Shown here piece by piece: positions 8,337 to 17,718 of a stretch of DNA of 64,000 nt; within the stretch, counting starts at the first letter, position 1, and each line of letters opens with the position of its first letter. The translations under genes and the position numbers were made by a program. Under the pieces are notes generated by a model. That model had not been told where the DNA came from and did no database searches. It worked only from the letters and a program-made list of their open reading frames with translations. The DNA comes from Bradyrhizobium sp. SZCCT0231 (GTDB lineage Bacteria; Pseudomonadota; Alphaproteobacteria; Rhizobiales; Xanthobacteraceae). The stretch spans positions 548,032-612,031 of the forward strand of contig NZ_JAFCKP010000002.1 in assembly GCF_018130245.1 (NCBI RefSeq). The letters are read 5' to 3'.

Positions 8337-9578
8337 TGCGGGCGGGTAGCAGTCGTAGACCAGCGCCTTGAATGCGGGTGTGATGCGGCTGCGCTCGTTC
8401 TGGGTCTGTTGCATCATGAGGTAGACCATGTCGAGCTTGGGGTCGACGCCGAAATAGGTGCCGCTCCCTGAGTCCCATTTCAATTCGCCGAGCGAGCCCG
8501 GCGGCGGCGGTTTGGCGTTGCCGGGATCGGTCCGCACCGCAAGGCCGTAGCCATAGCCGAAGCCGTCGCCCGGAAAATAGAAGAAGTCGCGTCCGACGCC
8601 GGAGCCCGGCCCGATGTGATCGGTCGTCATGGCCTTGAACGCAGCCGGGCTGAGATAGCGCCTGCCCGCGAGCTCGCCGCCGTTGAGCAGCATCTGCGAG
8701 AAGCGCTGATAGTCGGTGATGGTCGAGAGCAGGCCGCCGCCGCCGGACTGCCATTCGGGATGATCGAGGCGCTCGCGCTCGCCGGCGAGCAGGATGAAAT
8801 CGTTCGGCAGCGGTCGCGCCATCCGCGCCAGCTCGTCCTCCGTCGCGAGCGCGAATTTGGTGCTGTGCATGCCGAGCGGGTCGAAGATGCGCTGTTTCAG
8901 GAACTGATACAGCGTCTGGCCCGAGATGATCTCGATGATGCTGCCGAGCACGTCGGTGGAATGGCCGTAACGCCACAGCGTTCCCGGCTGCCGCGCCAGC
9001 GGCAGCCTGGCGATGCGATCGGCGAATTCCCTGTTGTTGAATTGGCCTTCGAAGATGTCGGCGGCCTTGTAGGCCTGCTCGACCCATTTGCCGCCGATGT
9101 AATCGTAGCTGATGCCAGAGGTGTGCCGCAGCAGATCCTCGATGTTGACAGGACGGACCGGTGGCACGAGGTCAAGCTCCAGCTTGCCGACCTCGAGGCC
9201 CACCTTGGTCCTCGCAAACAGGGGGATGTATTTCGACACGGGGTCGGTCAGCGCAAGCTTGCGCTCGTCGATCAGCATCATCGCGCCGAGGCACGTGATC
9301 GGCTTGGTCATGGAGTGGATGGCGAAGATCGTGTCCGGCGTCATGGCGAGACCGGTCGTGGTGTCGCGCACGCCGAAGCTCTTCAGGTAGACCGGCTTGC
9401 CGTGCTGCTGGACCAGGATCACCGCGCCCGGCAGCCGGCCGCTTCCCACCTCGTCGTCGAAATACGCCGTGATGCGGTCGAGCCCCTCGGAAGAGGGAGC
9501 GGGAATATCGGCAGCCCGGCTTCGTGCCATCGAGCCGGCGAGCATCGCGGCCCCGACAAGAAATTCACGCCGTCGCAT
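8322..9578 (-). CDS. Beta-lactamase-family serine hydrolase with Tat-type signal
   Basis: 418-residue exported enzyme of the class C beta-lactamase/esterase/D-aminopeptidase superfamily. The N-terminus has a twin-arginine motif (RRREFL at 2-7) followed by a hydrophobic stretch and an Ala-rich cleavage region near residue 22. The SxxK motif is S89-M-T-K92. A lid-like region with HTSGISYDYIGG follows, but I cannot assign a clean YxN. The ATG at 9578 has GGAGGAAG upstream and is preferred to one nine codons earlier. The 3' end overlaps the convergent GGDEF-EAL gene by 15 nt. The family includes carboxylesterases and penicillin-binding proteins, so the substrate is open. Confidence 0.85.
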   Translation of the reverse strand: MRRREFLVGAAMLAGSMARSRAADIPAPSSEGLDRITAYFDDEVGSGRLPGAVILVQQHGKPVYLKSFGVRDTTTGLAMTPDTIFAIHSMTKPITCLGAMMLIDERKLALTDPVSKYIPLFARTKVGLEVGKLELDLVPPVRPVNIEDLLRHTSGISYDYIGGKWVEQAYKAADIFEGQFNNREFADRIARLPLARQPGTLWRYGHSTDVLGSIIEIISGQTLYQFLKQRIFDPLGMHSTKFALATEDELARMARPLPNDFILLAGERERLDHPEWQSGGGGLLSTITDYQRFSQMLLNGGELAGRRYLSPAAFKAMTTDHIGPGSGVGRDFFYFPGDGFGYGYGLAVRTDPGNAKPPPPGSLGELKWDSGSGTYFGVDPKLDMVYLMMQQTQNERSRITPAFKALVYDCYPPALRRP

Positions 9579-9641
9579 CTGGGCTTCCTCCCTCGCCGGG
9601 ATCAAAGCCGCACAACGTTCGGGGCGTCAACAAGCCTTCGA

Positions 9642-10205
9642 TTAAAAGCGCGTCACAATTTCCGAAAGGCACGGTCGCGGACGGTCCTCGCTCGGTTTGG
9701 TCGGCGTGCCGATATGGACGAAGCCGGCGAGCTTCTCGTCCGGCTTGAGGCCGAGGCCATCAAGCACGTCGCGGTCGAAGGCAAACCAGCCGGTCAGCCA
9801 GCAGGCGCCGTAGCCGAGCGCGGTGGCGGCCGTGACGATGTTCATGGCGCTGGCGCCCGCCGACAATTCCTGCTCGAACGCCGGCACCTTCGGATGCGGC
9901 CTGGTGAAGCTGACGATGCCGATCACCAACGGCGCGTCCATCAGGCGCTTGCGCTCGACCTCGACGTCGGCCGCCGGCGCACCCGGATTCTTCCGAGCGA
10001 AGACCCTCGCGATGACCTCGCCGGCGCGCTGGCGGCCGTCACCCTCGAAGATGATGAAGCGCCAGGGCGCGAGCTTGCCGTGATCGGGCACGCGCGCGCC
10101 GATGGTGAGGATCGTCTCGAGCTCGGCAGCCGAGGGGCCGGGTCCGGTCATCTCGCGCGGCTTGACCGAGCGGCGGGTCTTCAGGAGTTCAATGGCGTCG
10201 GGCAC
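9642..10205 (-). CDS. Nitroreductase family protein (YdjA-like)
   Basis: 187-residue FMN-dependent oxidoreductase. The N-terminal KTRRSVKPR resembles the flavin-phosphate-binding RRS motif of nitroreductases, followed by ARVPDHGKLAPWRFI, typical of the short YdjA branch. A mid-protein ATALGYGACWLTGW segment matches the dimer and flavin region of the family. Length is normal for YdjA. No signal peptide. It may reduce nitro, quinone or enone compounds with NAD(P)H. It lies 63 nt upstream of the serine hydrolase gene on the same strand and could be cotranscribed with it. Confidence 0.88.
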   Translation of the reverse strand: MPDAIELLKTRRSVKPREMTGPGPSAAELETILTIGARVPDHGKLAPWRFIIFEGDGRQRAGEVIARVFARKNPGAPAADVEVERKRLMDAPLVIGIVSFTRPHPKVPAFEQELSAGASAMNIVTAATALGYGACWLTGWFAFDRDVLDGLGLKPDEKLAGFVHIGTPTKPSEDRPRPCLSEIVTRF

Positions 10206-10340
10206 TGGCAGGTCCTTGTGGCTTGCTGTTCTCGCCCGGAGATAGGCCCCGTGGGGTGTGAAGGGAAGGCATTTTAGAGGAAATCTTGAAGAGGTCCGTC
10301 CGGGGGAGGCGAGCGGACCAGACGAGCCTTCAGCTTCCGC

Positions 10341-11867
10341 TCAGAACTCGACGGCCATGCCGGCGCGGCCGACATGCTCGCTGCCGCCGCCGTTGGAATA
10401 GCCGCCGAACACCATGGTCGGCACGGCCCAGTTCAGGCGATGTGAGACGCCGATGCCGACACCGGACTGGCCGCGATAATAGCCGGTGTTCACCGCGACC
10501 GTCGTTCTGCCCGGCGCCGAAGGCATCAGCACCGGCGCTGAGGATACGGCGGCGACGATGCCGCGTCGGGCCTCCTGCTGGTTGGCGGCGATCTCGCTCT
10601 GCAGCGTGCCGATCTGCGACTGGAAGCCGGCCGCCGTCGACTGCAATTGCCCGACATTGACGGCGTCGGTCTGGTTGACGCCGGCTGCGACATTGGTCAG
10701 CCGCCGCTCGTTGCCCGCCGAACCGAACGAGACGGTATTGGCAACAGTGTTGGTCGAGCCGGAACCGATCGCAACCGAATTGGCCGCCGTGGCGGATGCA
10801 TTGGTGCCGAGCGCAGCGGCATTGGAGCCGGTGGCGACCGCGCCGTCGCCGAAAGCTGCGCCGCCGTTGCTGGCGGTGGCCGCGGCGCCGACCGCGACCG
10901 AGCCGGTTGCCACCGCACCCGTGCCGATCGCGATCGCGTTGACGCCGGTCGAGGCGGAGTTCAGACCGATTGCGATCGATCCGGATTGGGTCGCCTGCGA
11001 ATTGCCGCCGATGGCGATCGCATCGGCGCCTGACGCGCTCGCGGTCGCGGCGGCGCTATTGACCTTGACGTACTGGCTGGCGGCCGACAGGCCGCTCAAG
11101 GTCGCGTTCAGCGATGCGATGCTGGAGTTCGTGGCGGCGAGCGCGCTGTTCACCGCCGAGAAGGCGCCGGCGACGCTGTCGTAGGTCGTGCCCTGGATGG
11201 TATAGCTCGGCGCGACGAGCTGGCCGGAGCCGTCGAGCGTGGTGCCGAACGCGGCGGCGGCGACGCGCTGGTTGGCCGTGTAGAGCTGGCCGCCGTTGAC
11301 GGCGTCCGTCGAGCCGGAGGCGATGGTGCCGCCGGCGAGGTTGACGAGCTTCCGCTCGGCGCCGACCTTGCCAATCGACACCGTGTTTTCAATGTCGGCT
11401 ATGGAGCCGGTGCCCAAGGCCACCGAATTCGTAGCCGAGGCGTTCGCGTAGGCGCCGAGTGCGACGGAACTGCTGCCGGTGGCGTAGCTCAAATACCCGA
11501 ACGCGGCGGCTCGGTCTTGGCTCGCAACGGCCTCCGAACCGAATGCGCTCGCCTGATCACCGCCTGCATAGGCTTCGCGGCCGAAAGCCGAGGCCTGCGA
11601 ACCGTAGGCGCGGGCCCAGTACCCCACGGCCGTGGCACTGTTTCCCGTTGCATAGCTGTTTGTGCCGATCGCGGTCGCTTCCGCAGTATCGGCGCGGGCC
11701 CAGGCGCCGCAGGCGAGCGAGCCGGTGCCGGTCGCGTACTCGGAGACGTGAGCCCCGCAGACATATTGGGCATGGACTGGGCTTGCGATCGCGACAAACG
11801 CGATGGCAAGGCTGGCCGTCAAAAGGGCATGTCGGCCAGATCGAAGTGTCTCGGTTACGTCCCGCAT
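10341..11867 (-). CDS. Trimeric autotransporter adhesin (YadA-like)
   Basis: About 508 residues. A signal peptide at 1-33 (hydrophobic core LLTASLAIAFVAIA, cleavage after VHA) is followed by a head of repeated 14-15-residue YadA units (pattern SxAxGxxAxA). Neck motifs such as NTVSIG and RKLVNLAAG-type segments and a short coiled stalk follow, with a C-terminal YadA anchor of four beta strands ending in AGMAVEF with a terminal Phe. The product should form a trimeric outer-membrane pore and display its head for adhesion or aggregation. The start at 11867 places the signal peptide at the N-terminus; an ATG at 11915 is possible. Repeats within the gene are slip-prone. Confidence 0.88.
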   Translation of the reverse strand: MRDVTETLRSGRHALLTASLAIAFVAIASPVHAQYVCGAHVSEYATGTGSLACGAWARADTAEATAIGTNSYATGNSATAVGYWARAYGSQASAFGREAYAGGDQASAFGSEAVASQDRAAAFGYLSYATGSSSVALGAYANASATNSVALGTGSIADIENTVSIGKVGAERKLVNLAGGTIASGSTDAVNGGQLYTANQRVAAAAFGTTLDGSGQLVAPSYTIQGTTYDSVAGAFSAVNSALAATNSSIASLNATLSGLSAASQYVKVNSAAATASASGADAIAIGGNSQATQSGSIAIGLNSASTGVNAIAIGTGAVATGSVAVGAAATASNGGAAFGDGAVATGSNAAALGTNASATAANSVAIGSGSTNTVANTVSFGSAGNERRLTNVAAGVNQTDAVNVGQLQSTAAGFQSQIGTLQSEIAANQQEARRGIVAAVSSAPVLMPSAPGRTTVAVNTGYYRGQSGVGIGVSHRLNWAVPTMVFGGYSNGGGSEHVGRAGMAVEF

Positions 11868-12130
11868 GGGAGACCGATTGCGCAAAGAGGCGCAGCGTCG
11901 GTATCCCCATTTCATGGGGCATATTTCCGGCAGCCGATCAGCTACCGTGATCGGGGAGATTGTGTTGCAGACGCGCAATGGCTGCTCGTCTGCGGTAGGC
12001 CGGCGAACAGGGAGGCCGCGGGCGCGAAGCGCCCGGGACATTCCTTGCGAGACTGTTCCTCTATTGCGCCGAAGGCGCGGAGGTGGCCGAGCGTGCCTAG
12101 ACGGGCCGCGTGCTCGGTGATCGCAGCGGG

Positions 12131-14173
12131 CTAGGCAATGCCACGCGCCCGCTTCACGTCGGGCGGGGTTGCCTCGTCGACCAGTGCGGCGATCGCCTCG
12201 GCCGTCGTCATCACCTTCTGGCCGTCGCTGCCGAGCCGGCGAACCGAGACCGAATGCGTCTCGGCCTCCTTCTTGCCGACCACGAGCAGTGCCGGGATCT
12301 TGGCCAGCGAGTGCTCGCGGACCTTGTAGTTGATCTTTTCGTTGCGCAGGTCGATCTCGACCCGAAGCCCGGCGCGCCGCGCCTGCTCCAGCACCACCTT
12401 GGCGTACTCGTCGCCTTCCGAGGTGATGGTCGTGACCACCGCCTGCACCGGCGAGAGCCAGAGCGGGAAGTTGCCGGCATAGTGCTCGATCAGGATGCCG
12501 ATATAGCGCTCCATCGAGCCGCAGATCGCGCGATGCACCATGACAGGCGGCTTCTTGCCGCCGTCATGGTCGATGTAGAACGCGCCGAACCGCTCCGGCA
12601 GGTTGAAGTCGACCTGCGTGGTGCCGCACTGCCAGTCGCGGCCGATGGCGTCGCGCAGCACATATTCGAACTTCGGCCCGTAGAACGCGCCTTCGCCGGG
12701 ATTGATCTCGGTCTTGATGTGATTGTTCTGCGACTGGATTTCGCGCAGCACGGTCGCCATCACGCGTTCGGCGTGATCCCACATCGCATCGGTGCCGACG
12801 CGCTTGTCGGGGCGGGTCGACAGCTTCACCGTGAGGTCGCCAGTGAAGCCGAAATCCGCGTAGGTCGACAGGATGAGATCGTTGATCTTCAGGCACTCTT
12901 CGGCGAGCTGGTCCTCGGTGCAGAAGATGTGCGCGTCGTCCTGGGTGAAGCCGCGCACGCGCATCAGGCCGTGCATGGCGCCCGACGGCTCGTAGCGATG
13001 TACCACGCCGAACTCGGCGAGGCGCAAGGGCAGGTCGCGGTAGCTCTTCAGGCCGTGCTTGAAGATCTGGACGTGGCCCGGGCAGTTCATCGGCTTCAGC
13101 GCAAACCAGCGCTTGTCCTCGGCCTCGTCGCCGGCCGACTGCGCCGCGAACATGTTCTCGCGGTACCAGCCCCAATGGCCCGAGGTCTCCCACAAGACCT
13201 TGTCGAGGATCTGCGGCGCGTTGACCTCGTTGTAGTCGCCGGTCAGGCGGCGGCGCATATAGGCGATCAGCTGCTGGAAGATGGTCCAGCCCTTCGGGTG
13301 CCAGAACACGACGCCCGGACCTTCCTCCTGGAAGTGGAAGAGGTCGAGCTCGCGCCCGAGCTTGCGATGGTCGCGCTTCTCGGCTTCCTCGATCTGCTTC
13401 AGATAGGTGTCGAGGTCCTCCTGCTTGGCGAAGGCCGTGCCGTAGATGCGGGTCAGCATCGGGTTGTTGCTGTCGCCGCGCCAATAGGCGCCGGCCACCT
13501 TCATCAGCTTGAAGGCATTGCCGACCTTGCCGGTCGAGGTCATGTGCGGGCCGCGGCAGAGGTCGAACCAGTCGCCCTGATAGTAGATCTTGATCGGCTC
13601 GGTGCCGGGAATGGCGTCGACCAGCTCGACCTTGAACGCCTCGCCCTTGTCGCGGAACACCTGCTTGGTCTTCTCGCGATCCCAGACTTCCTTGGTGAAG
13701 GGTTTGTCGCGCGCGATGATCTCGCGCATCTTCTTCTCGATCGCGGCAAAGTCTTCCGGCGTGAACGGCTCGTTGCGGAAGAAGTCGTAGTAGAAGCCGT
13801 TCTCGATCACCGGACCGATGGTGACCTGGGTGCCCGGCCACAGCGTCTGCACGGCTTCGGCCAGCACGTGCGCGCAGTCGTGGCGGATCAATTCCAGCGC
13901 GCGCGGGTCGTCGCGATTGACCAGCTCGATCTTGGCGTCGTCCTCGATGGGGTCATTGAGATCGGCGAGCGCGCCGTCGAGCGCCATCGCAACCGTGCGC
14001 TTGGCCAGCGACGGCGAGATGCCCTTGGCGATGTCGAGGCCGGTGATGCCCTTGTCGAACTGGCGCTGGGCGCCGTCGGGGAAGGTGAGGGTGACTTTGG
14101 GAGCGGGGGTCACGGGCTTCAGATTGGAGAGGCTGTACTGGAAGCCGGACTCGGATTTGGGCTGGTCGGTCAT
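12131..14173 (-). CDS. thrS: Threonyl-tRNA synthetase
   Basis: 680-residue essential enzyme that charges tRNA-Thr. Domains in order: an N-terminal TGS domain (about 25-90), the editing domain with [11 protein letters not shown] and [12 protein letters not shown], and the class II catalytic core with motif 2 region [21 protein letters not shown], zinc-ligand segment [13 protein letters not shown] and motif 3 region [23 protein letters not shown]-terminal anticodon-binding domain follows. Length and order match bacterial ThrRS. The N-terminal extension of about 20 residues before TGS is normal in rhizobia. I see no T-box, as expected for this group. Confidence 0.97.
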   Translation of the reverse strand: MTDQPKSESGFQYSLSNLKPVTPAPKVTLTFPDGAQRQFDKGITGLDIAKGISPSLAKRTVAMALDGALADLNDPIEDDAKIELVNRDDPRALELIRHDCAHVLAEAVQTLWPGTQVTIGPVIENGFYYDFFRNEPFTPEDFAAIEKKMREIIARDKPFTKEVWDREKTKQVFRDKGEAFKVELVDAIPGTEPIKIYYQGDWFDLCRGPHMTSTGKVGNAFKLMKVAGAYWRGDSNNPMLTRIYGTAFAKQEDLDTYLKQIEEAEKRDHRKLGRELDLFHFQEEGPGVVFWHPKGWTIFQQLIAYMRRRLTGDYNEVNAPQILDKVLWETSGHWGWYRENMFAAQSAGDEAEDKRWFALKPMNCPGHVQIFKHGLKSYRDLPLRLAEFGVVHRYEPSGAMHGLMRVRGFTQDDAHIFCTEDQLAEECLKINDLILSTYADFGFTGDLTVKLSTRPDKRVGTDAMWDHAERVMATVLREIQSQNNHIKTEINPGEGAFYGPKFEYVLRDAIGRDWQCGTTQVDFNLPERFGAFYIDHDGGKKPPVMVHRAICGSMERYIGILIEHYAGNFPLWLSPVQAVVTTITSEGDEYAKVVLEQARRAGLRVEIDLRNEKINYKVREHSLAKIPALLVVGKKEAETHSVSVRRLGSDGQKVMTTAEAIAALVDEATPPDVKRARGIA

Positions 14174-14358
14174 TGCTTTCTCCTGAGGCTCACTCCTGCG
14201 AACGAGCGCAGGTAAGCGGGAACGAGCGATATATCAGGCGATTCGGCCTGTGCAATCCGGCAATTCCAAGAAAGTGGCGCGCAAAAGCCGGGGCAGTGCG
14301 CCAACTATTTGACGTTGTGCCCTTTAACTCGCCACATGCGGCCGCTACATGCGTTTGC

Positions 14359-15534
14359 ATGGAAAATGCCCCCGCCGCCGGCCGTTTCGCGCCAACCGCG
14401 CTGATGCTCGGCAATCTCGTCACTGGCTGCTCGGTGCTGGCGCCGGCCGGCATGCTGCCGGAACTATCGGCGGGGCTTGGGATAAGCGTCCACGCGGCCG
14501 GGCTCCTGATCACTTTCGGCGCGGTGACGCTGTGCATCGGCTCGCCGCTGACGGCGTGGCTGACCAGCCGCATCGAGCGACGGAATCTGCTCACCACGAC
14601 GCTCGCGGTGCTCGCGCTCGGCAATCTCGCCTCGGCGTTTGCGCCCGACTACGCCAGCCTCTTGATCATTCGCCTCGTGATGCTCGCAGTCGGCGCGCTC
14701 TATACGCCGCAGGCCGCCGGCACGGCGGCGCTGATCGTGCCGGCGGAGCGGCGCGGCAGCACGATCGCCTATATCTTCCTCGGCTGGTCGCTGGCTGCCG
14801 CGGTCGGCCTGCCGCTGATCACCTTCATCGCCAGCCGCTATGGCTGGCGCGCGGCCTATGGCGGGATAGGCGCGCTCGGCTGCATCAGCTTCCTGCTGTT
14901 GCTGCTGCGCCTGCCGGCGGGCCTGAAGGGCGCGCCGGTGGATCTGAAGACATGGGCCGCCGTCGGCCGGAGCAGGACGATCCTGCTGCTGCTTGCGATC
15001 ACGATGCTGCAAATGTCGGGGCAGTTCGTCGTGTTCACCTACATGGGCCCGCTGCTCAACAAGCTCACCGGCGCCGGTCCCGATGCGATCGGCATGGTGT
15101 TCGCGCTTTATGGCGTCTGCGGCTTCCTTGGCGTTGTCATCGCGACCCGCATCGTCGACACCTCGGGGCCCTATCGCACCTCGTTGCTGTTCACCTGCCT
15201 GCTGCTTGCCGGGATGACCGGCTGGGCGCTCGGCGCAGGCTCGCTCGTCTCGATGGCGGGCGCGGTCGCGATCTGGGGCCTCGGCTTTGCCTCGACCAAC
15301 TCGATGCAGCAGGTGCGGCTGGTCACGGCCGCGCCGCCGCTGGCATCGGCGACCGTCGCGCTCAACACCTCGGTCCTCTATATCGGCCAGGCGGTCGGCT
15401 CCGCCGTCGGCGGGCTGCTGTTTGCCCGCGAGCTCCTGCACACGCTCGGCTTCGTCGCGGTCGGCTTCGTCGTGCTGGCACTGATCCTGGTGGTGCTGAC
15501 CCGGCCCCGGCCGGCGGCTGCCGCCACCGCCTGA
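14359..15534 (+). CDS. MFS efflux transporter (DHA1-like)
   Basis: 391-residue inner-membrane protein with about 12 hydrophobic helices. The loop after helix 2 carries LTSRIERRNLLT, a variant of the MFS motif A, and LVMLAVGALYTPQAAGTAA resembles the helix 4-5 region of drug:H+ antiporter family 1 and arabinose-efflux-like proteins. The ATG at 14359 (MENAPAAGR) is chosen because the upstream in-frame sequence is not membrane-like and overlaps the thrS promoter region. It is divergent from thrS (185 nt). The substrate is unknown. Confidence 0.82.
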   Translation: MENAPAAGRFAPTALMLGNLVTGCSVLAPAGMLPELSAGLGISVHAAGLLITFGAVTLCIGSPLTAWLTSRIERRNLLTTTLAVLALGNLASAFAPDYASLLIIRLVMLAVGALYTPQAAGTAALIVPAERRGSTIAYIFLGWSLAAAVGLPLITFIASRYGWRAAYGGIGALGCISFLLLLLRLPAGLKGAPVDLKTWAAVGRSRTILLLLAITMLQMSGQFVVFTYMGPLLNKLTGAGPDAIGMVFALYGVCGFLGVVIATRIVDTSGPYRTSLLFTCLLLAGMTGWALGAGSLVSMAGAVAIWGLGFASTNSMQQVRLVTAAPPLASATVALNTSVLYIGQAVGSAVGGLLFARELLHTLGFVAVGFVVLALILVVLTRPRPAAAATA

Positions 15535-15624
15535 ACGCCGCGTTTCGTATACGCAAGGCGCTTGGCAAACGGCGCGCGGGAGCGTTAGAAGGCCGGTCAC
15601 GGGGATCAAAGAGAGTTGACTGAG

Positions 15625-16014
15625 ATGAGGATGATTCTGGCGGTTGCCGCGGTGCTCTATTCAGCCTCCGCATTTGCGCAAACCGAGAAACCACCGATGG
15701 TCGGGGACAAGCCGCTGGTGCAGGTCAAGCCCAAGGAGACTAAAGCGGGGACCAAAGAGGCGGCGGCCAAGCCTGCCGCGGCGGCGAAGGGCAAGCCGCA
15801 GTCGGTCGCCGTTCGGCTCCAGGCCTGCCTCGAGATCGATGACGGCACCAAGGATCGCCTCAACTGCTACGACGCCGTGATCCCGCCGGCGCCGAAGCCG
15901 AAGCCGGCGAAGGCCAAGGGCTACGCCGATTGCCGTTTCTTCAAGGAAGAGGACGAGCGGCTGGCCTGCTTCAACGGCTTTGCCGAGAGCATTCCGAAGC
16001 TGCCCAAGAACTAA
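15625..16014 (+). CDS. Periplasmic hypothetical protein with paired Cys motifs
   Basis: 129 residues. A signal peptide of about 19 residues (MILAVAAVLYSASAFA) is followed by a Lys/Ala/Pro-rich stretch. Two Cys pairs follow, the first in ACLEIDDGTKDRLNCYD and the second in DCRFFKEEDERLACFNGF. The C-x(8-12)-RL-x-C-(Y/F) pattern recurs in small exported proteobacterial proteins and probably forms two disulfides. The ATG at 15625 has GAGAG 9 nt upstream. It follows the MFS gene by 90 nt. Function unknown. Confidence 0.7.
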   Translation: MRMILAVAAVLYSASAFAQTEKPPMVGDKPLVQVKPKETKAGTKEAAAKPAAAAKGKPQSVAVRLQACLEIDDGTKDRLNCYDAVIPPAPKPKPAKAKGYADCRFFKEEDERLACFNGFAESIPKLPKN

Positions 16015-16075
16015 TATTCAACTGATATTCGCCAGGCGAGGGTTCAGTCGTCGATCGAGCTGAGCAATTTTCGGC

Positions 16076-17398
16076 CTAGCGGCCCGATGCTGATGGATTG
16101 GTTGAGGCGACGCGCGTCAGCGCGAGCGATGGCGTCGCCGACATCTTCACCAGCACGTCCTTGAGCGGATCCCGCGTCCAGGCGCGGGTCACATAATCGC
16201 GATGGGTGATACCATCGCCGGTCTCGACGAACACCACACTGCCGGGACGGAGCGGCCCATCCATGTCCTCGGCGACGCTGATGCCCTTCTGCCTGAGCAT
16301 GCTCATCAGCTCGCGGTCGCGCCGCGCCGTGTATCGGGTGTAGGCGCTGACGAAGAAGCCGGAACGGTGGCTCTCGATCCAGGAGGCGAACTTGTCCATT
16401 TCGCCGTAGACCGCGTCGAGCAGCACCACGCCGCGGACGCGGTCGCTGATGCCGCCGACCTCCAGGCTCCAGGCCGTCGGCAGGAAGCCCCCGCTGTAGC
16501 CGACGATCACGATCGGCATGTTGGCGAAAGCGCGCGCGCTGTTGGGATCGCCGGTGAGGCGGGCGAGATGGTCGGCCGATTCCGCCATGAAGCGCTTGAA
16601 GCCGCCCGGCTGCCAGAACTTGCCGGCGCTGGAATCGGCGGCGTCGACCGCCATCTGCGGCGCAAGCAGGATGGCGTTGGCGCCGGAATCGGTGATCTGT
16701 TTCGGCACCAGCTGCCGGTCGCGGACGTCGCGCTCGAGCGTTGCGCCATTGCCGTGGAAGAACACCACGATCACGCCCGGCTTGCGCAGGTCGAAATGCT
16801 CGGGCACGTGCACCAGCACGCGGCTGTCGCTGTAGGTCTCGTCCTGCCAGTAGACACGCCCGGAATAGCTGCGGTGGCCGCGACGGTCGCCCTTGGAAAT
16901 GTTGAGGAAGGGCGCGTCAGAGGCGGGGTTGTTGCCGAAATAGGGGAAGGCCGACGACTTCATGCTGACGAGCGTCGTCAGGTCCTCGCGGGCGGGGCGC
17001 TTGTAGGGGACTTGCGGCTCGAGCGACGCCACCTTGTAGGGCGCCTGCTCCGGCTGCTCTTGCACGGCACGCTTGGGCGAGAAGTCAGATATCTGCCGTT
17101 GCAGGAAACTCTCGCTCGCAGAGGGAAAGCGCTCCCTGAACTGCGGGGCGGGGAAGCGATCCTCGAACGTGTCGGCGCTGGCAACTTGTCGGGTATTGGT
17201 CTTGGCGACCACCTGGACATTCGCTTGCGAGTTCGCCGCCAGCGCCACCGGATCGGGCGCCTTGCCGCATTGAACCAGCGTGAGCGACAGCGGCACCAGG
17301 GCTGAGATCAGGCCGACCCGGAGCGCACGACCGTGCCGACCGGACGAGGTCCGATCGGCACGAATGTCAGCTCTCATGTTCGGAACGGCCCCGACCAT
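16076..17398 (-). CDS. Alpha/beta-hydrolase-like lipoprotein, function unknown
   Basis: 440 residues. The N-terminus has a hydrophobic segment ending LTLVQC, a plausible lipobox, so the protein is probably a lipid-anchored periplasmic enzyme. The central part has VVFFHGNGATLERD (oxyanion-type HG) and the nucleophile elbow GYSGGF, both alpha/beta-hydrolase hallmarks. The 100 residues after the lipobox look disordered and Gln/Pro-rich. ATG 17398 is taken, but ATG 17377 is equally possible because neither has a clear ribosome site. It is convergent with the Cys-pair protein at 15625. Polyester depolymerase or esterase activity is only a guess. Confidence 0.7.
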   Translation of the reverse strand: MVGAVPNMRADIRADRTSSGRHGRALRVGLISALVPLSLTLVQCGKAPDPVALAANSQANVQVVAKTNTRQVASADTFEDRFPAPQFRERFPSASESFLQRQISDFSPKRAVQEQPEQAPYKVASLEPQVPYKRPAREDLTTLVSMKSSAFPYFGNNPASDAPFLNISKGDRRGHRSYSGRVYWQDETYSDSRVLVHVPEHFDLRKPGVIVVFFHGNGATLERDVRDRQLVPKQITDSGANAILLAPQMAVDAADSSAGKFWQPGGFKRFMAESADHLARLTGDPNSARAFANMPIVIVGYSGGFLPTAWSLEVGGISDRVRGVVLLDAVYGEMDKFASWIESHRSGFFVSAYTRYTARRDRELMSMLRQKGISVAEDMDGPLRPGSVVFVETGDGITHRDYVTRAWTRDPLKDVLVKMSATPSLALTRVASTNPSASGR

Positions 17399-17718
17399 CC
17401 ACCCATGACCCCAAAGTCACGTCCATCGGCATTCTCTACGACAATTGAGCCGACTGGCGTTTAGGCGACGTTAAGCGTCCGGAGAAACTTCCCCACATCC
17501 GGAACGCTCAAAAGGACCATGCAATCGTGTCCTGATTGTGGGGAAGGGGAGCGGGAAATCCGGGCAAATCCAGCGGCATTGTCCAAAAGCATGCTTAGTC
17601 GGTGTTTTGGTACCTGCTAACCTTGCCTCATTTAACCCTTGTTAACCCTGCTTGAATTGACTGGGCCAAACTGCACGATGGGCCCCACGAGGCGAGACGC
17701 CTGGGATTAAGGACCCCG
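17399..17718. other. Divergent intergenic region with AT-rich promoter-like sequence
   Basis: About 320 nt separate the lipoprotein gene and the permease gene. It has two TTAAC-containing stretches (TTTAACCCTTGTTAACCC near 17632-17649) and CTTGAATTGAC near 17651, resembling -35 elements of the alphaproteobacterial sigma-70 class. AAGGA precedes the permease ATG. No RNA gene was recognised. Confidence 0.4.

Noticed and set aside
10486-11184. Ala/Glu/Pro-rich plus-strand frame
   Set aside because: Shadow of the repetitive trimeric autotransporter gene.
12110-14215. 701-codon plus-strand frame
   Set aside because: Antisense shadow of thrS, which is certain from its motifs.
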